A stretch of DNA of 64,000 bases from Paragordius varius (taxonomy: Eukaryota; Nematomorpha). Where the stretch lies: positions 10,974,001 to 11,038,000 of the forward strand of contig OZ176052.1 in assembly GCA_964247055.1 (NCBI GenBank), in the 5' to 3' direction. Shown here one piece after another: positions 24,600 to 38,051 of the stretch (its first letter is position 1; each line of letters begins with the position of its first letter). The notes beneath the pieces were generated by a model. The model saw only the letters and a list, made by a program, of their open reading frames with translations. It did not search any database and had not been told where the DNA came from. Made by a program: the position numbers and the translations under genes.

Positions 24600-25530
24600 C
24601 TTTCAAGTATTTATGATATTGGAACAAATTTAATATGCTTTCTTAAGCTTTTTACACGCATGTAAAAATATTTTTTGTTTCGTCGCCATATTTATCTGTA
24701 AATTTAAGGACAATAAATAGATAGGGCTAGAATGTAAATAATTAACTCAAAGCTTTTAAGTTCCAGCAATACTTGATATTTGTTATATAATCAGCTGTTT
24801 GTTTCAATCGCTTTGGTGTTATCTCGATCTTAGAGGGTAAAAGTAATTCTGAAAAATAGAGTCTTTACCAAATACAGAAGTTGGTTGATAATTAATTTTT
24901 AACCAAAACAACTTTTAAATACTTCATTTACAAGGTTACGCTCTCGTTTATGGAGCCCAAAATGTAATCGTCTACAAAAAATGAAAAGGTTAAGAAGCGT
25001 TAAAAGTGAATGCACAAAATGTTAAATAAAATTTTTGTAAAAGTTAAATGCATTTTTCCAAAAATTATTTTATAAAGTCAACATATACAGCTAAAAAAGG
25101 ATGAGATTGCAGGATAATAATATTTGAAATATGCTGGATTATGACATCAAAAGTGTTTGAAAAAGTTTATAATTTAATTTTTATTGTATTTGCTAAGATG
25201 TTGAAAATATACTTTTCTATATTATTCGATGATTCTAAACATTTTATCACCAGAGAACTATTATTAATTAGTGTTCGCCTTCAAATTTAGGTTAAAACAA
25301 TGTGGGTTGTAAAGACAAACAAATGTTTTGATCAAAATCTGAGTTGATAGAAATGTTAAGCGTCTTTGGATTATGTAGAAAATGTGTTTTAATGTCTTAA
25401 AGCAATTTATACTTGAACGACGCCTCAAAATACCGTAAATATATATCAATGATATTTTTATATCAATTAAATTTTTAAATAAAGTATACAATTTTGATTT
25501 TTTAAATCTAACATATTTAATAAATTTAGC
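24600..25530. other. Intergenic, no gene seen
   Basis: AT-rich DNA with short chance frames on both strands. No protein family or repeat is recognised. Confidence 0.5.
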
Positions 25531-25534
25531 TCAC

Positions 25535-25890
25535 ACAATCTTGACTTTCCAGCCTTATTCTAACAAAACTAGCCAATTTTCGCTAATTTGAGACTTTCGG
25601 CGCACACATAAAAAATTATAATTTAAAAATTGTTGTGCTTTTTTAATATTGTATATGATATACTTTAATATTATTTTTTAAGAAATTTAGATTTTACTAA
25701 AAAAATTCCAGCATAATGTGAGCAAATTTTACGATTTCTTGATTTGGAGCTATTGTTACAAAATATATATTTTTCATAAATAATTCGTTAGGGCCAAAAC
25801 CAAAAGCATTATGAGAACTTTTATATTTTTGCATCAAATATATACTTCATCTTCAGAATTCTTTGTATGCACTGTGTAATATAGCGTATT
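25535..25890 (+). repeat. Dispersed repeat R3, copy 2
   Basis: Diverged copy of 1920-2295 with the same landmark order: ACTAGCC...ATTTTCG, TTGATTTGGAG...GTTACAAAA, TTAGGGCCAAAACCAAAAGCA, ATATATACTTCATC and ACTGTGTAATA. No coding frame. Confidence 0.5.
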
Positions 25891-28866
25891 AGAAAAATTC
25901 CTCTACCACAAACTCCGCTTTTATCCATTTTAGAGATCCAAAAAATTTAAGACGCTTAGCTTATTTTAAAATAAAATTAAATACTAGTATTGTTCAGCTT
26001 TTTGAATATAATTGATATTTATTTTTATTTTATGGAATGTATCTAGCTTTTAAGTAAAAACAATTATTTAAATAATGTGCGCTTTTAACGATTTTCTATT
26101 TGGATCGCACAAGTGTGAATATTGTCTTTGATTTCTTAGGCAAACAAATATCTATCAGAATATATATAATATATATGTATATATTATATCGGCATATTTT
26201 TATACCTTGCGATAATGTTCACTGTGTTAATTGACGAAATTCCAACCATATATATGTGATAGATTTTAAAATCTAAATTATATTTTGAAAAAAAAAACAT
26301 TCTTTAACATAGGTATAACAGGATATTCAATTTACTTAAATAATAACTTTAAATTTTACACCGTTGTTTGTTTTATCAAAAAATGATAGTCGTACGTTTG
26401 AAGCGGTGTCTGTCTCGGTCATACATGCATTAACCCTAAACTTCAACCCTTATATCTTATTAAAATCGGTGGAATCCCTAATTTTTAAGGTCCTTAAATA
26501 TAAATAACCTAATAATTTAACCTATGTAAAATCATAGTCATCAACGTACAACGACCCGTACCAAGTTATTAGATTATTATTAATTTTTAACTTAAATTTG
26601 AATTTATAAGAGTGAAAAATCAAAGATAAAAAAATATTGAAAAACGTACGGAAATAAGATTGTGAAATATTTCAGTTAGCTAGATTGATATTTTTTACAT
26701 TTTTTTACTTTAACACGATTTCGAATTTATTTTTAAAATAGTCTTTTCATCATACTTTATTGCGGGTGGTGGCCTTTAATCTTAATTATTAACTGAGTGT
26801 TTATCCCTTCAAATCCATCAATGCTAATTTTCTACAATTGGTATTTTTCATGGCAGATTGGCGAACATTATTAAAAACATTTTTAACCCGCGAATTAAAT
26901 CATAACTTATGCTGTCATAAATTTTCCTTTAATTGATATAAACAAATATTTTTTGAATAAATTATGGAAAAACTCAAGTTATTTCTCACAATTTTTATTA
27001 TATTTATTAATTATTCCTTTTTCGACTCAATTTTTCTAATTTTTTTGTGCAATTTTTGATACAGTTTTATTACTATTCAAACTTTTATTCATTAATAATT
27101 TAAAACTGTAAAAATAAAAAACGTAATAAAACCATAAAATGAAACAAATTTAAGTGCTCTTCCATTCTTAATGAAAATCTTTCACAAATTAAAATATGGC
27201 GCATTTTGACTTTGCTGATATATGCGTTTCCAACGTAAATTTGTTTGTCATATTTTTTATAAATAAAAAAGGTTTTTAATTATTTTAATAACTGGTTGGC
27301 TGTACAAATACCGCTTTCTGTAAAAAAAATATCATGAGTTTGTAATTTTATCATAAATCTCCCTAAACTTTAATAAACTATATTCCTTTATTATTTGCAA
27401 AAATTATCAACATAGCATTACAAATTTTTTTCCTAATAACGTTACACACATTTTTAGTTTCATCCTCATTTAATATTTTTAATTTATTTATAAATTTTAG
27501 TTTAAATTTAGTTTAATTTTATGGCTTATAATAATCCCAATATTAATAAATCAGTCAACTTACCGAACAAAAAAGATTTTAATATATTTTGATTATCTGT
27601 TTGAAAATTACAAAGATATAAAATAAGTTTTGGATACTGAAAAACTACAATATTTATAATAAAATATATGTCAATAAGTAATTTGCATACGATCTAATTA
27701 GATTAGCCATTTAGATTCAAAAGAAACCTACATAGCTGGGAAGCCGTGCAAAAATATTTAAATTTATATTTTAATAAAAATGTTAACGATTGAGCCTAGA
27801 CTCTAAAAAATGATATGTAAGGTTGTTTTGATGTCTCACACAATCCATGTATGTAATTATTTAATGTTTTGTTTGCTAATTATTAAGTCTATTCTCTAAA
27901 TTGGTTAAAATTTTGAAAAAAACTCCAATTTTTTAAGTTTTTTTAAAAAATGACCAAATTTATATCTCGGAGGAAAAAAGTTTTACAACAAAAATCACAT
28001 TTGGCACAAAGATATTAGGCCAGATGTGCTGTCTATTTTGCAAAAATCACGATATTACATTTATAGAATGACGTATAAGTTAACCTAATTATGAACCCTA
28101 TCATCCTTATCAATTAGGAGACACTTTATAAATGGATGTATAAATTTTTTTTGCTAAATTATGGTTATTTATTTAAGATTAGTTAATGTTAAAATTTCAT
28201 ACATTATTTATGATATACTTAATGCATTCTCATAGACGTGTTAACACCCAAACTATTTGATTGCTCCCAGTCAGACAAATGATGTAAAATGTATGAAAAT
28301 ACTTTTTTTACAATCAATTAGTAAAATTATTGGGTTAAAACGGCTGATAGATTAACTCCTTTGGCGGGTGAAACTATTTTTTTTATAAATATAATATTTA
28401 ATTATTATTTTGAAATTCATAAACAGAAAATACTCCAAATTCTTATCAAGAAAACACTATTTTAATACATTGTTATATGTGTGTGCAAATGATCTCCAAA
28501 TTGTAAAAAATACTTGACATTGAAAACTCCGTAACTATAAATTTCAAATTACTGTCAACTAACACATTTTATTCATTCAATGACAAGAAATAAAGTCATC
28601 ATCTAAAATGGTTTTAAAACATTTACTTATGCTCTCAACTGTAATATTAAGCAAGCAACCAACAAACTACTTACGAATTCTGATTTCCCATAATAATAAC
28701 AATTTTTTGACTTTTGTACGCTTTTCTAATTTAGTTTTTTTCCAACAAATCACAACATTTAATAGAAAGAGTGTATATAGCTGAATGATTAATTCTAACT
28801 AATATTTGCTGAGTTCAATTATTCTCTAACAACGCTTACAAAAAATTAAATAAATAATTAAATATT
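25891..28866. other. Intergenic, upstream of the globin gene
   Basis: Nearly 3 kb of AT-rich DNA with no recognised gene or repeat. The right end should contain the globin promoter and 5' UTR. Confidence 0.5.
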
Positions 28867-31800
28867 ATGGGATTAATTGTCGGGAAAGTAGAAGATTTTC
28901 CTCTTAATTCTAGTAATAATAATTCCTTGTTTCTTACCCCAACACACACGTTTCCCCTTAACAAACTCCAACCTGACAATTGGCAAAATAGTAAATGCAA
29001 AAAAGATACAAAAATTAACATTAAAGAAAAATTATCAAACATCCATAAAAGTGAGGATGATGTTGAAAGAAAAAATGTAAGAAACCACAAAAGTTTTTCA
29101 CTTAATTCACCATTAGATGTGCCTGTACAAAAAGTTGGACAAATGCGTGACAAAAATGTAAAACATGTTTTAACCACCGATGCTTTTCCCGTTACAAAAG
29201 GTAACAGCTTACGTATAATGAGATATATATACGTAAGATAAATATATATATATTATAAATTATTTAAATGGTAATTTAACAAAAAAATTATTTATTTTTG
29301 ATGCTAAATATAGATTCTCTTCGGAGCCGTCTGTATTTATATATGATAAAAATAATAATATCTCCGAAATGGTTCTTTAGCTGTTAATATACCATAGCTC
29401 TTTTTTTTAATTATTTTATAATTATAGTACTAATTTGTGCAGATTCATATACCTATATAAATACTTTATATAGTTGATATTAAAACTTTTTAATCAAATT
29501 AATTTTTTGTGCAATAATTTTCATCTATAAATTCATGGACAAGCTTTAAGAAAGATGAATTCAGGTAGATTTATCATTAGCCATATTTAAATAAATTTAA
29601 GATTCGGAAATCACTGTTGAATTTTCTTATTATTGAATTATTCGTTTAATTTTAATAAAATGAATGATTGATAGTTATTTTCGATAAAAGTTTTGTATGG
29701 GTATTTTGGAAATAGGTTCTACTTTAACTAATAAATAAAAATGATATAAAATCAATATTCCTGCTTTTTTATATAGACCATATTATTTTTCTTTGCAGGT
29801 TTGAAATCATGTTTTTTGACGTTGATATTAACAATATCGTTAAAAGGAATATTTATGTGTTAATTATTAATTACATTTAGACGAATATTAGAAAATACGG
29901 TCCCACAAAAATAATTCTTTTATACAAATTACCCAAAGTTAATTATTAGTAATAGTTATTAAAATTTAAGCATGTTATAGTGCTTGTTGAAATTGTGGGA
30001 AATATTCCATTTTTTTCATGAACAACTGTTGTTAATCTAGCCATTTTAATCAAATATTAATAAAGATTTGGTAAGGTCTATTGTATTCCTAAGGCGTTAT
30101 TAACTTGTCTAAAAATACTGACCCTTCCTTATTTTTTTATAATGGAAAAGGGCCTCTGTTACAAATTGGACAAACATATCATTCATTTATTTTGATATGA
30201 GTTAAGAACTGCTGAATAGTTGAGTTTCTAATGCTTTAATTTGAATAAAATCGGCTAAACTATATATAATAACAAACTTCCAAACATATTGTTATAAGTG
30301 TTAAATTGCAAAAGGAGGCAGGTCTATATCCTCCTTTTAAATAAATCCCTTGTGTTTTAATTTCAATTATTAAATAATTTTCGTATAGCTGAGAAAGGTA
30401 AAAAACTACGAGGAAAATGGAAGTTAAAGGGCATATTTGGTTTGGCTCACAATCCTCCGTGTGGAAACGAAAAAGATAATACCACCGCATCTTCGTTTAA
30501 TGAATATCCGAATGATAGGTATTGCCAAAAAAATATAGAAAAAATTAAATCAAACTCCACGGAAAATACTCAAATTTCAGATAGAAACAGGAGCAATACT
30601 CAAAATAAAAATGATAATAATAATAATAGAATTAGTTCAAAAGGGCGAGGATTTTTCACTAAAAGCTGGAATCAATTATCAAATAGCTTTGGTAGTCGAA
30701 GTGATATGGAAGAATATGATATTACGAATGGTGTAATAAATCAACCGTCTAACAAAAGAAATCAACATAATGTTACCACCAAGATCAACAAGGGAAAATT
30801 TGGTGGTATTGGTAAAATTCGAAAAAATCACGAAATAAATACGTCAAGCTCTAAAACTACAAGCTTTAATGATGAAAGTGGACCAGAAGGCAAGACTGGA
30901 AGAGTGTTAAATCAGCACTCTTTTGCGGATGAAATAAGTAGTGATAACATATTTATAAGAAATGTCATACCATTGAGTGCTCGGGACATTTATTGTTTGG
31001 AGAAGTCGTGGAAAGGCGTCGCTCTCAAAATGAATGAAACGGGTCTTCTTCTTGTTATTAAGTATGACGCGGTATTTTAACTTTAAATAAAAATATGTAA
31101 TTTCTTATTTTTACTTATAATAATAATAATAATTAAAATTTCTGATAATATTATATTTTATTATTTTTTTTCCATTAATTTATTTACTATCTATGGTTTT
31201 AAAATAGGTTTTCAACCATTAAATGAGACAACCAACAAACCGTTTCTAATCGCGATATCCTAGGGAGCCGAACCATTTTTATTTGTCAAAACTGGTTATG
31301 ACACAATTTTAAATAATCTGATCACGGTTAAGCTATCTTTCATTAGATTCTAAATTAGTCGTAGAAATGAAATATATGGAAATTGATTTTATAAATAGAA
31401 AAGTTTTTTTAGTTGATGAGTATTGCCAGATATTAATAATTCAAAGATATGGTGTTTACGACTGGAAAATTAATATTAATCATAGTTTTTACTTTAGTTA
31501 TTCAGTTAACCTATTTATTATAATTATAAAAAGTTATATCTAGTTAGATTAATGCAAACTAAACCATATATCACTCTTGTTTTCTTTAAGATTGATAGAA
31601 GTACATCCTGAATACAAACCCTTTTTTGAAATGCGTAATGGATTACCCGTGCCAAAACATCTGCAATTGCAAACGGCAGCCGAAAATTTTATGTATGCCA
31701 TGGACAAGTGCATAGATTATTTAGATAACCCCAAAAAGTTTTTTGCATTCATCAAAAACATGGGTGAATTTCATATCGGGATCAAAAATTTTAGGGCTGA

Positions 31801-32351
31801 ATATTTTTTGGTAACCATCCATTTATAATCCTTTTAAGATGTTTATATTGGTGGTTGCATTTCGATCCCAAGCTAATGAATTAAGTCAATATATTTAACA
31901 TCATCTTTCAATTTAACACAAATTTTCGAACTCAAATAATTTATATTAGCTGGATTTGACAATAATTAATTTTAATATCAAAGTTTATAAAATATCTGTA
32001 TAACTTTTAATCATTTTATATATCTGACTTTGTCCTTGCAAACATCACTAACAAATTATCTTACATTACAAGAACTTAGCTTTTAGATTTTGGTAAAACA
32101 ATAATAGTTAATGAGACATTTTCTTGTTGTGCCATTCTAATAACCTATTTTAATATATTCAGGATTTCAGTGATCCCTTCTTATATGCAGTAAAAGAGGT
32201 GCTTGGTGAACGTTATACGTCGCATATTGAAGAGATTTATATAAGAACAGTAAATTATATCATTTTCAAGATCATTGAGGCATATGAGAATAGATTAAAG
32301 CGAAACAACCAAAGTCCTCATCCATCTATATCTGCTTCGAATCCAAATTAA
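28867..32351 (+). CDS. Globin with long N-terminal extension and predicted N-myristoylation
   Basis: A haem protein for ligand binding or redox signalling; not assignable to one vertebrate globin type. Exons 28867-29200, 30389-31061, 31591-31810 and 32163-32351 join in phases 1, 2 and 0 to 471 residues; globins are usually about 150. Residues 1-300 are Asn/Lys/Ser-rich and probably disordered, and open with MGLIVGKV, a good N-myristoylation signal. The globin fold runs from about L307 (LSARDIYCLEKSW) to about 455. HPEYKPFF carries the CD1 Phe. FIKNMGEFHIGIKNFRAEYF carries the proximal His F8 (H397). DPFLYAVKEVLGERYT and an AxxxxIYIRTVNYIIF-like GH region follow. A gap-free match to cytoglobin between E and F helices puts Ala (A365) at E7, where the distal His normally sits. 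Myristoylated globins are known (globin X, nematode globins). Confidence 0.88.
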
Positions 32352-32442
32352 TTTACACTTTTTTACAATTTCAAGCCATACAAAATTTGTGATAATTTTA
32401 AATATTTTTATAAAAATTATTAAGTATATTATTAATCAATTT

Positions 32443-32448
32443 AATAAA
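32443..32448 (+). terminator. Candidate poly(A) signal for the globin gene
   Basis: AATAAA 92 nt after the globin stop codon. Confidence 0.4.
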
Positions 32449-33560
32449 AAATTACCATATAAATTTGTATAATTTAGATATAAATCAATGTAATTTAAGT
32501 TATAATAATAATTGGATTGATTAGATTGTGCATTATTTTACATTAAAATGTAAATCATATTAGTGAATGCCTTTGTTTCCGATAATGGTTAATCAAATCA
32601 TTAAAAAACCCGGACAGTCTTCCATAACACTAGATAACAAATTTTTACTTTTTTAAGTGCCATTCTTGTAAATTTAAATTTCATTAAAGTACATAAATGG
32701 TTTATTTGAAAAATTGGTCTAATACCTAAGAATTTTTTAATAGGGTTTATCAAAAATTTTTGCCCGATTTAACATTAAACTCGAAATTTTCAAAATTAAA
32801 AGTTTTAGACATAGAGCCATGTATTTTATATCATTCGAAAGATCGCGAAAGATTGAATCTTTGGAATGGTAGTTGTCAGTTAAATCAAGATGTAAAAGTT
32901 ATTTGGCTTTATATGGTCAAAATTTTGAACCCTTAAATAAGTCAAAAAATTTCATAGACAAACAAATTTAAAAATCATATAAATTATTTTAATATAATTA
33001 TTAGGTTTACATTAGTATTAATTTAAAAAAATCGTTGAAAAAATTTTGGTTTGCTTTAAATGCATAGTTATAACTGTAAATTTATTACATATTGGCTATA
33101 AAAGATCAAGAAATTTAAAGTACCAGTCTTCAAAATTTTCAAATTATATGCCTTCTAAAGAAAATAATTGGTATTGATATGGTAAATTTTTTAAAAAACA
33201 AAAAATTAAAGATGGTTGTCAAGACATAAAAGCAATAAATGAGTGTTTTAATTTAACAACTTTTCTCGTGTTATCTTTGTTTAGACAGTCATTACCTTCT
33301 ACACAAAGTTTGAGCTATTTTCATCCATTAGTTTTAAAAATATATTAATTAAGAAAAGGCTTCGCGGGTTTGTCTTCCTATGTCCAAGTAAAACATATTG
33401 GTATGCATTTATAGAGCTTTCATTACTCTTTCTAATGATATATTACGAATGGGCATTTGTTGTATAATTTTAAAGTAAAATATTATTTAGAAAGATTTTG
33501 ATAAGGAGTCATAATCATAAAAAATCAAATTATACAAAATTATTGGGAATTATAATTACT
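32449..33560. other. Intergenic between globin and satellite, no gene seen
   Basis: AT-rich DNA with no recognised coding sequence. Confidence 0.5.
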
Positions 33561-33570
33561 TAAAAAGTTT

Positions 33571-33682
33571 TAGGACCAATTTGTTGTGTTAAAGGACCAA
33601 CCTAAAGCGTTATAGAAGCAATTTGAAGTGTTTCAGGGCTAAACTGAAATGTTCAAGGACACCTTTGAAGTGCAAATGGTAT
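33571..33682 (-). repeat. Solo end of a MITE made of 21-bp degenerate repeats
   Basis: Five consecutive 21-bp units with consensus close to AGGACCAANNTGAAGTGTTNA, ending in TTTGAAGTGCAAATGG. The last two units match the right end of the inverted-repeat element at 56119-56550 (GAAATGTTCAAGG...CTTGAAGTGCAAAT). Only one end is present here, so this is a truncated or recombined copy. Confidence 0.6.
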
Positions 33683-36600
33683 ATGATGGAAATGGAAAAA
33701 CGTGTTTATATATTATTATAAAACCCTTGTTAGCCTTATATGGAAATAGAACAAGATAGTTAAGCAAGTCAGTTGATCCGAGTTTTTAAGAATGTTATGT
33801 TTCTCTAGTCACAATAAAAAACGCTTATAAAAATATGCACAATTTTTAAATCAGACACTTATGAGACGTAGGCATGTATTAAGTAAAAATCTAAAATTAA
33901 TTTAAATCATTTATTTCAGTTCTAAAAATTTTCTAACATTTAATAAAAATCCGTGACATTCCTAGAAAATAATTGACATGCTTGTAAGTTAATACACAGT
34001 GGGTGAGTATCAGTCTAAAATGATTCCCACATCAATCCCTGCTAATATCAGAAAAAAAGACTCCAAAATCGATCCACAAATGCGGTAAATATCGGAACCC
34101 ATAGGTAATACCGATATCATGTCGCCAATAGATATCGGAATCAAAAAGAGACTCCAACATCAATCCATAAAATCCAGTAGATATCGGAATCCAAAAGAGA
34201 CTCCAAAATCAATCCATAAAATCCAGTCGATAGTGGAATCCAAAAGAGACTCCAAAATCAATCCATAAAATCCAGTCGATATTGGAATCCAAAAGAGACT
34301 CCAACATCAATCCATAAAATCCAGTAGATATTGGAATCCAAAAAAGACTCCATCATCAGCCATAAAATCCAGTCGATATTGGAATCCAAAAGAGACTCCA
34401 ACATCAATCTATAAAATCCAGTAGATATTGGAATCCAAAAATAACTCCAACATCAATCCATAAAATCCAGTAGATATTGGAATCCAAAACTCCAACATCA
34501 ATCCATAAAATCCAGTAGATATCGGAATCCAAAAGAAATACCGATATCATGTCGCCAATAGATATCGGAATCAAAAAGAGACTCCAACATCAATCCATAA
34601 AATCCAGTAGATATCGGAATCAAAAAGAAATACCGATATCATGTCGCCAATAGATATCGGAATCAAAAAGAGACTCCAAAATCAATCCATAAAATCCAGT
34701 CGATATTGGAATCCAAAAGAGACTCCAACATCAATCCATAAAATCCAGTAGATATTGGAATCCAAAAAAGACTCCAACATCAATCGATAAAATCCAGTCG
34801 ATATTGGAATCCAAAAGAGACTCCAACATCAATCATAAAATCCATTAGATATCGGAATCCAAAAAAGACTCCAACATCAATCCATAAAATCCAGTCGATA
34901 TTGGAATCCAAAAGAGACTCCAACATCAATCATAAAATCCATTAGATATCGGAATCCAAAAAAGACTCCAACATCAATCCATAAAATCCAGTCGATATTG
35001 GAATCCAAAAGAGACTCCAACATCAATCCATAAAATCCAGTAGATATTGGAATCCAAAAAAGACTCCATCATCAGCCATAAAATCCAGTCGATATTGGAA
35101 TCCAAAAGAGACTCCAACATCAATCTATAAAATCCAGTAGATATTGGAATCCAAAAATAACTCCAACATCAATCCATAAAATCCAGTAGATATTGGAATC
35201 CAAAACTCCAACATCAATCCATAAAATCCAGTAGATATCGGAATCCAAAAGAAATACCGATATCATGTCGCCAATAGATATCGGAATCAAAAAGAGACTC
35301 CAACATCAATCCATAAAATCCAGTAGATATCGGAATCCAAAAGAGACTCCAAAATCAATCCATAAAATCCAGTCGATATTGGAATCCAAAAGAGACTCCA
35401 ACATCAATCCATAAAATCCAGTAGATATTGGAATCCAAAAAAGACTCCAACATCAATCCATAAAATCCAGTCGATATTGGAATCCAAAAGAGACTCCAAC
35501 ATCAATTTATAAAATCCAGTAGATATCGGAATCCAAAAGAGATACCGATATCTGTCGCCAATAGATATCGGAATCCAAAAGAGACGCCAACATCAATCCA
35601 TAAAATCCAGTAGATATCGGAATCCAAAAGAGACTCCAACATCAATCCATAAAATCCAGTAGATATTGGAATCCAAAAGAGACTCCAACATCAATCCATA
35701 AAATCCAGTCGATATTGGAATCCAAAAGAGACTCCAACATCAATCTTAAAATCCATTAGATATCGGAATCCAAAAGAGACTCCAACATCAATCCATAAAA
35801 TCCAGTAGATATTGGAATCCAAAAGAGACTCCAACATCAATCCATAAAATCCAGTAGATATTGGAATCCAAAAAAGACTCCAACATCAATCCATAAAATC
35901 CAGTCGATATTGGAATCCAAAAGAGACTCCAACATCAATCCATAAAATCCAGTAGATATCGGAATCCAAAAGAGATACCGATATCTGTCGCCAATAGATA
36001 TCGGAATCCAAAAGAGACGCCAACATCAATCCATAAAATCCAGTAGATATCGGAATCCAAAAGAGACTCCAACATCAATCCATAAAATCCAGTAGATATT
36101 GGAATCCAAAAGAGACTCCAACATCAATACATAAAATCCAGTAGATATCGGAATCCAAAAGAGATACCGATATCTGTCGCCAATAGATATCGGAATCCAA
36201 AAGAGACGCCAACATCAATCCATAAAATCCAGTAGATATCAGAATCCAGAGACTCCAACATCAATCCATAAAATCCAGTAGATATCGGAATCCAAAAGAG
36301 ATACCGATATCTGTCGCCAATAGATATCGGAATCCAAAAGAGACGCCAACATCAATCCATAAAATCCAGTAGATATCGGAATCCAAAATGGACGCCAACA
36401 TCAATCCATAAAATCCAGTAGATATCGGAATCCAAAAGAGTTACCGATATCTGTCGCCAATAGATATCGGAATCCAAAAGAGACGCCAACATCAATCCAT
36501 AAAATCCAATAGATATCGGAATCCAAAAGAGACTCCAACATCAATTCATAAAATCCAGTAGATATCGGAATCCAAAAGAGATACCGATATCTGTCGCCAA

Positions 36601-38051
36601 TAGATATCGGAATCCAAAAGAGACGCCAACATCAATCCATAAAATCCAGTAGATATCGGAATCCAAAAGAGACTCCAACATCAATCCATAAAATCCAGTA
36701 GATATTGGAATCCAAAAAAGACTCCAACATCAATCCATAAAATCCAGTCGATATTGGAATCCAAAAGAGACTCCAACATCAATCCATAAAATCCAGTAGA
36801 TATCGGAATCCAAAAGAGATACCGATATCTGTCGCCAATAGATATCGGAATCCAAAAGAGACGCCAACATCAATCCATAAAATCCAGTAGATATCGGAAT
36901 CCAAAAGAGATACCGATATCTGTCGCCAATAGATATCGGAATCCAAAAGAGAGGCCAACATCAATCCATAAAATCCAGTAGATATCGGAATCCAAAAGAG
37001 ACGCCAACATCAATCCATAAAATCCAGTAGATATCGGAATCCAAAAGAGTTACCGATATCTGTCGCCAATAGATATCGGAATCCAAAAGAGACGCCAACA
37101 TCAATCCATAAAATCCAGTAGATATCGGAATCCAAAAGAGACTCCAACATCAATTCATAAAATCCAGTAGATATTGGAATCCAAAAGAGATACCGATATC
37201 TGTCGCCAATAGATATCGGAATCCAAAAGAGACGCCAACATCAATCCATAAAATCCAGTAGATATCGGAATCCAAAAGAGACTCCAACATCAATCCATAA
37301 AATCCAGTAGATATGGGAATCCAAAAGAGATACCGATATCTGTCGCCAATAGATATCGGAATCCAATCGAGACGCCAACATCAATCCATAAAATCCAGTC
37401 GATATTGGAATCCAAAAGAGACTCCAACATCAATCCATAAAATCCAGTCGATATTGGAATCCAAAAGAGACTCCAACATCAATCATAAAATCCATTAGAT
37501 ATCGGAATCCAAAAGAGACTCCAACATCAATCCATAAAATCCAGTAGATATTGGAATCCAAAAGAGACTCCAACATCAATCCATAAAATCCAGTAGATAT
37601 TGGAATCCAAAAAAGACTCCAACATCAATCCATAAAATCCAGTCGATATTGGAATCCAAAAGAGACTTCAACATCAATCCATAAAATCCAGTAGATATCG
37701 GAATCCAAAAGAGATACCGATATCCTGTCGCCAATAGATATCGGAATCCAAAAGAGACGCCAACATCAATCCATAAAATCCAGTAGATATTGGAATCCAA
37801 AAGAGACTCCAACATCAATCCATAAAATCCAGTAGATATCGGAATCCAAAAGAGATACCGATATCTGTCGCCAATAGATATCGGAATCCAAAAGAGACGC
37901 CAACATCAATCCATAAAATCCAGTAGATATCGGAATCCAAAAGAGACTCCAACATCAATCCATAAAATCCAGTAGATATCGGAATCCAAAAGAGATACCG
38001 ATATCTGTCGCCAATAGATATCGGAATCCAAAAGAGAGGCCAACATCAATC

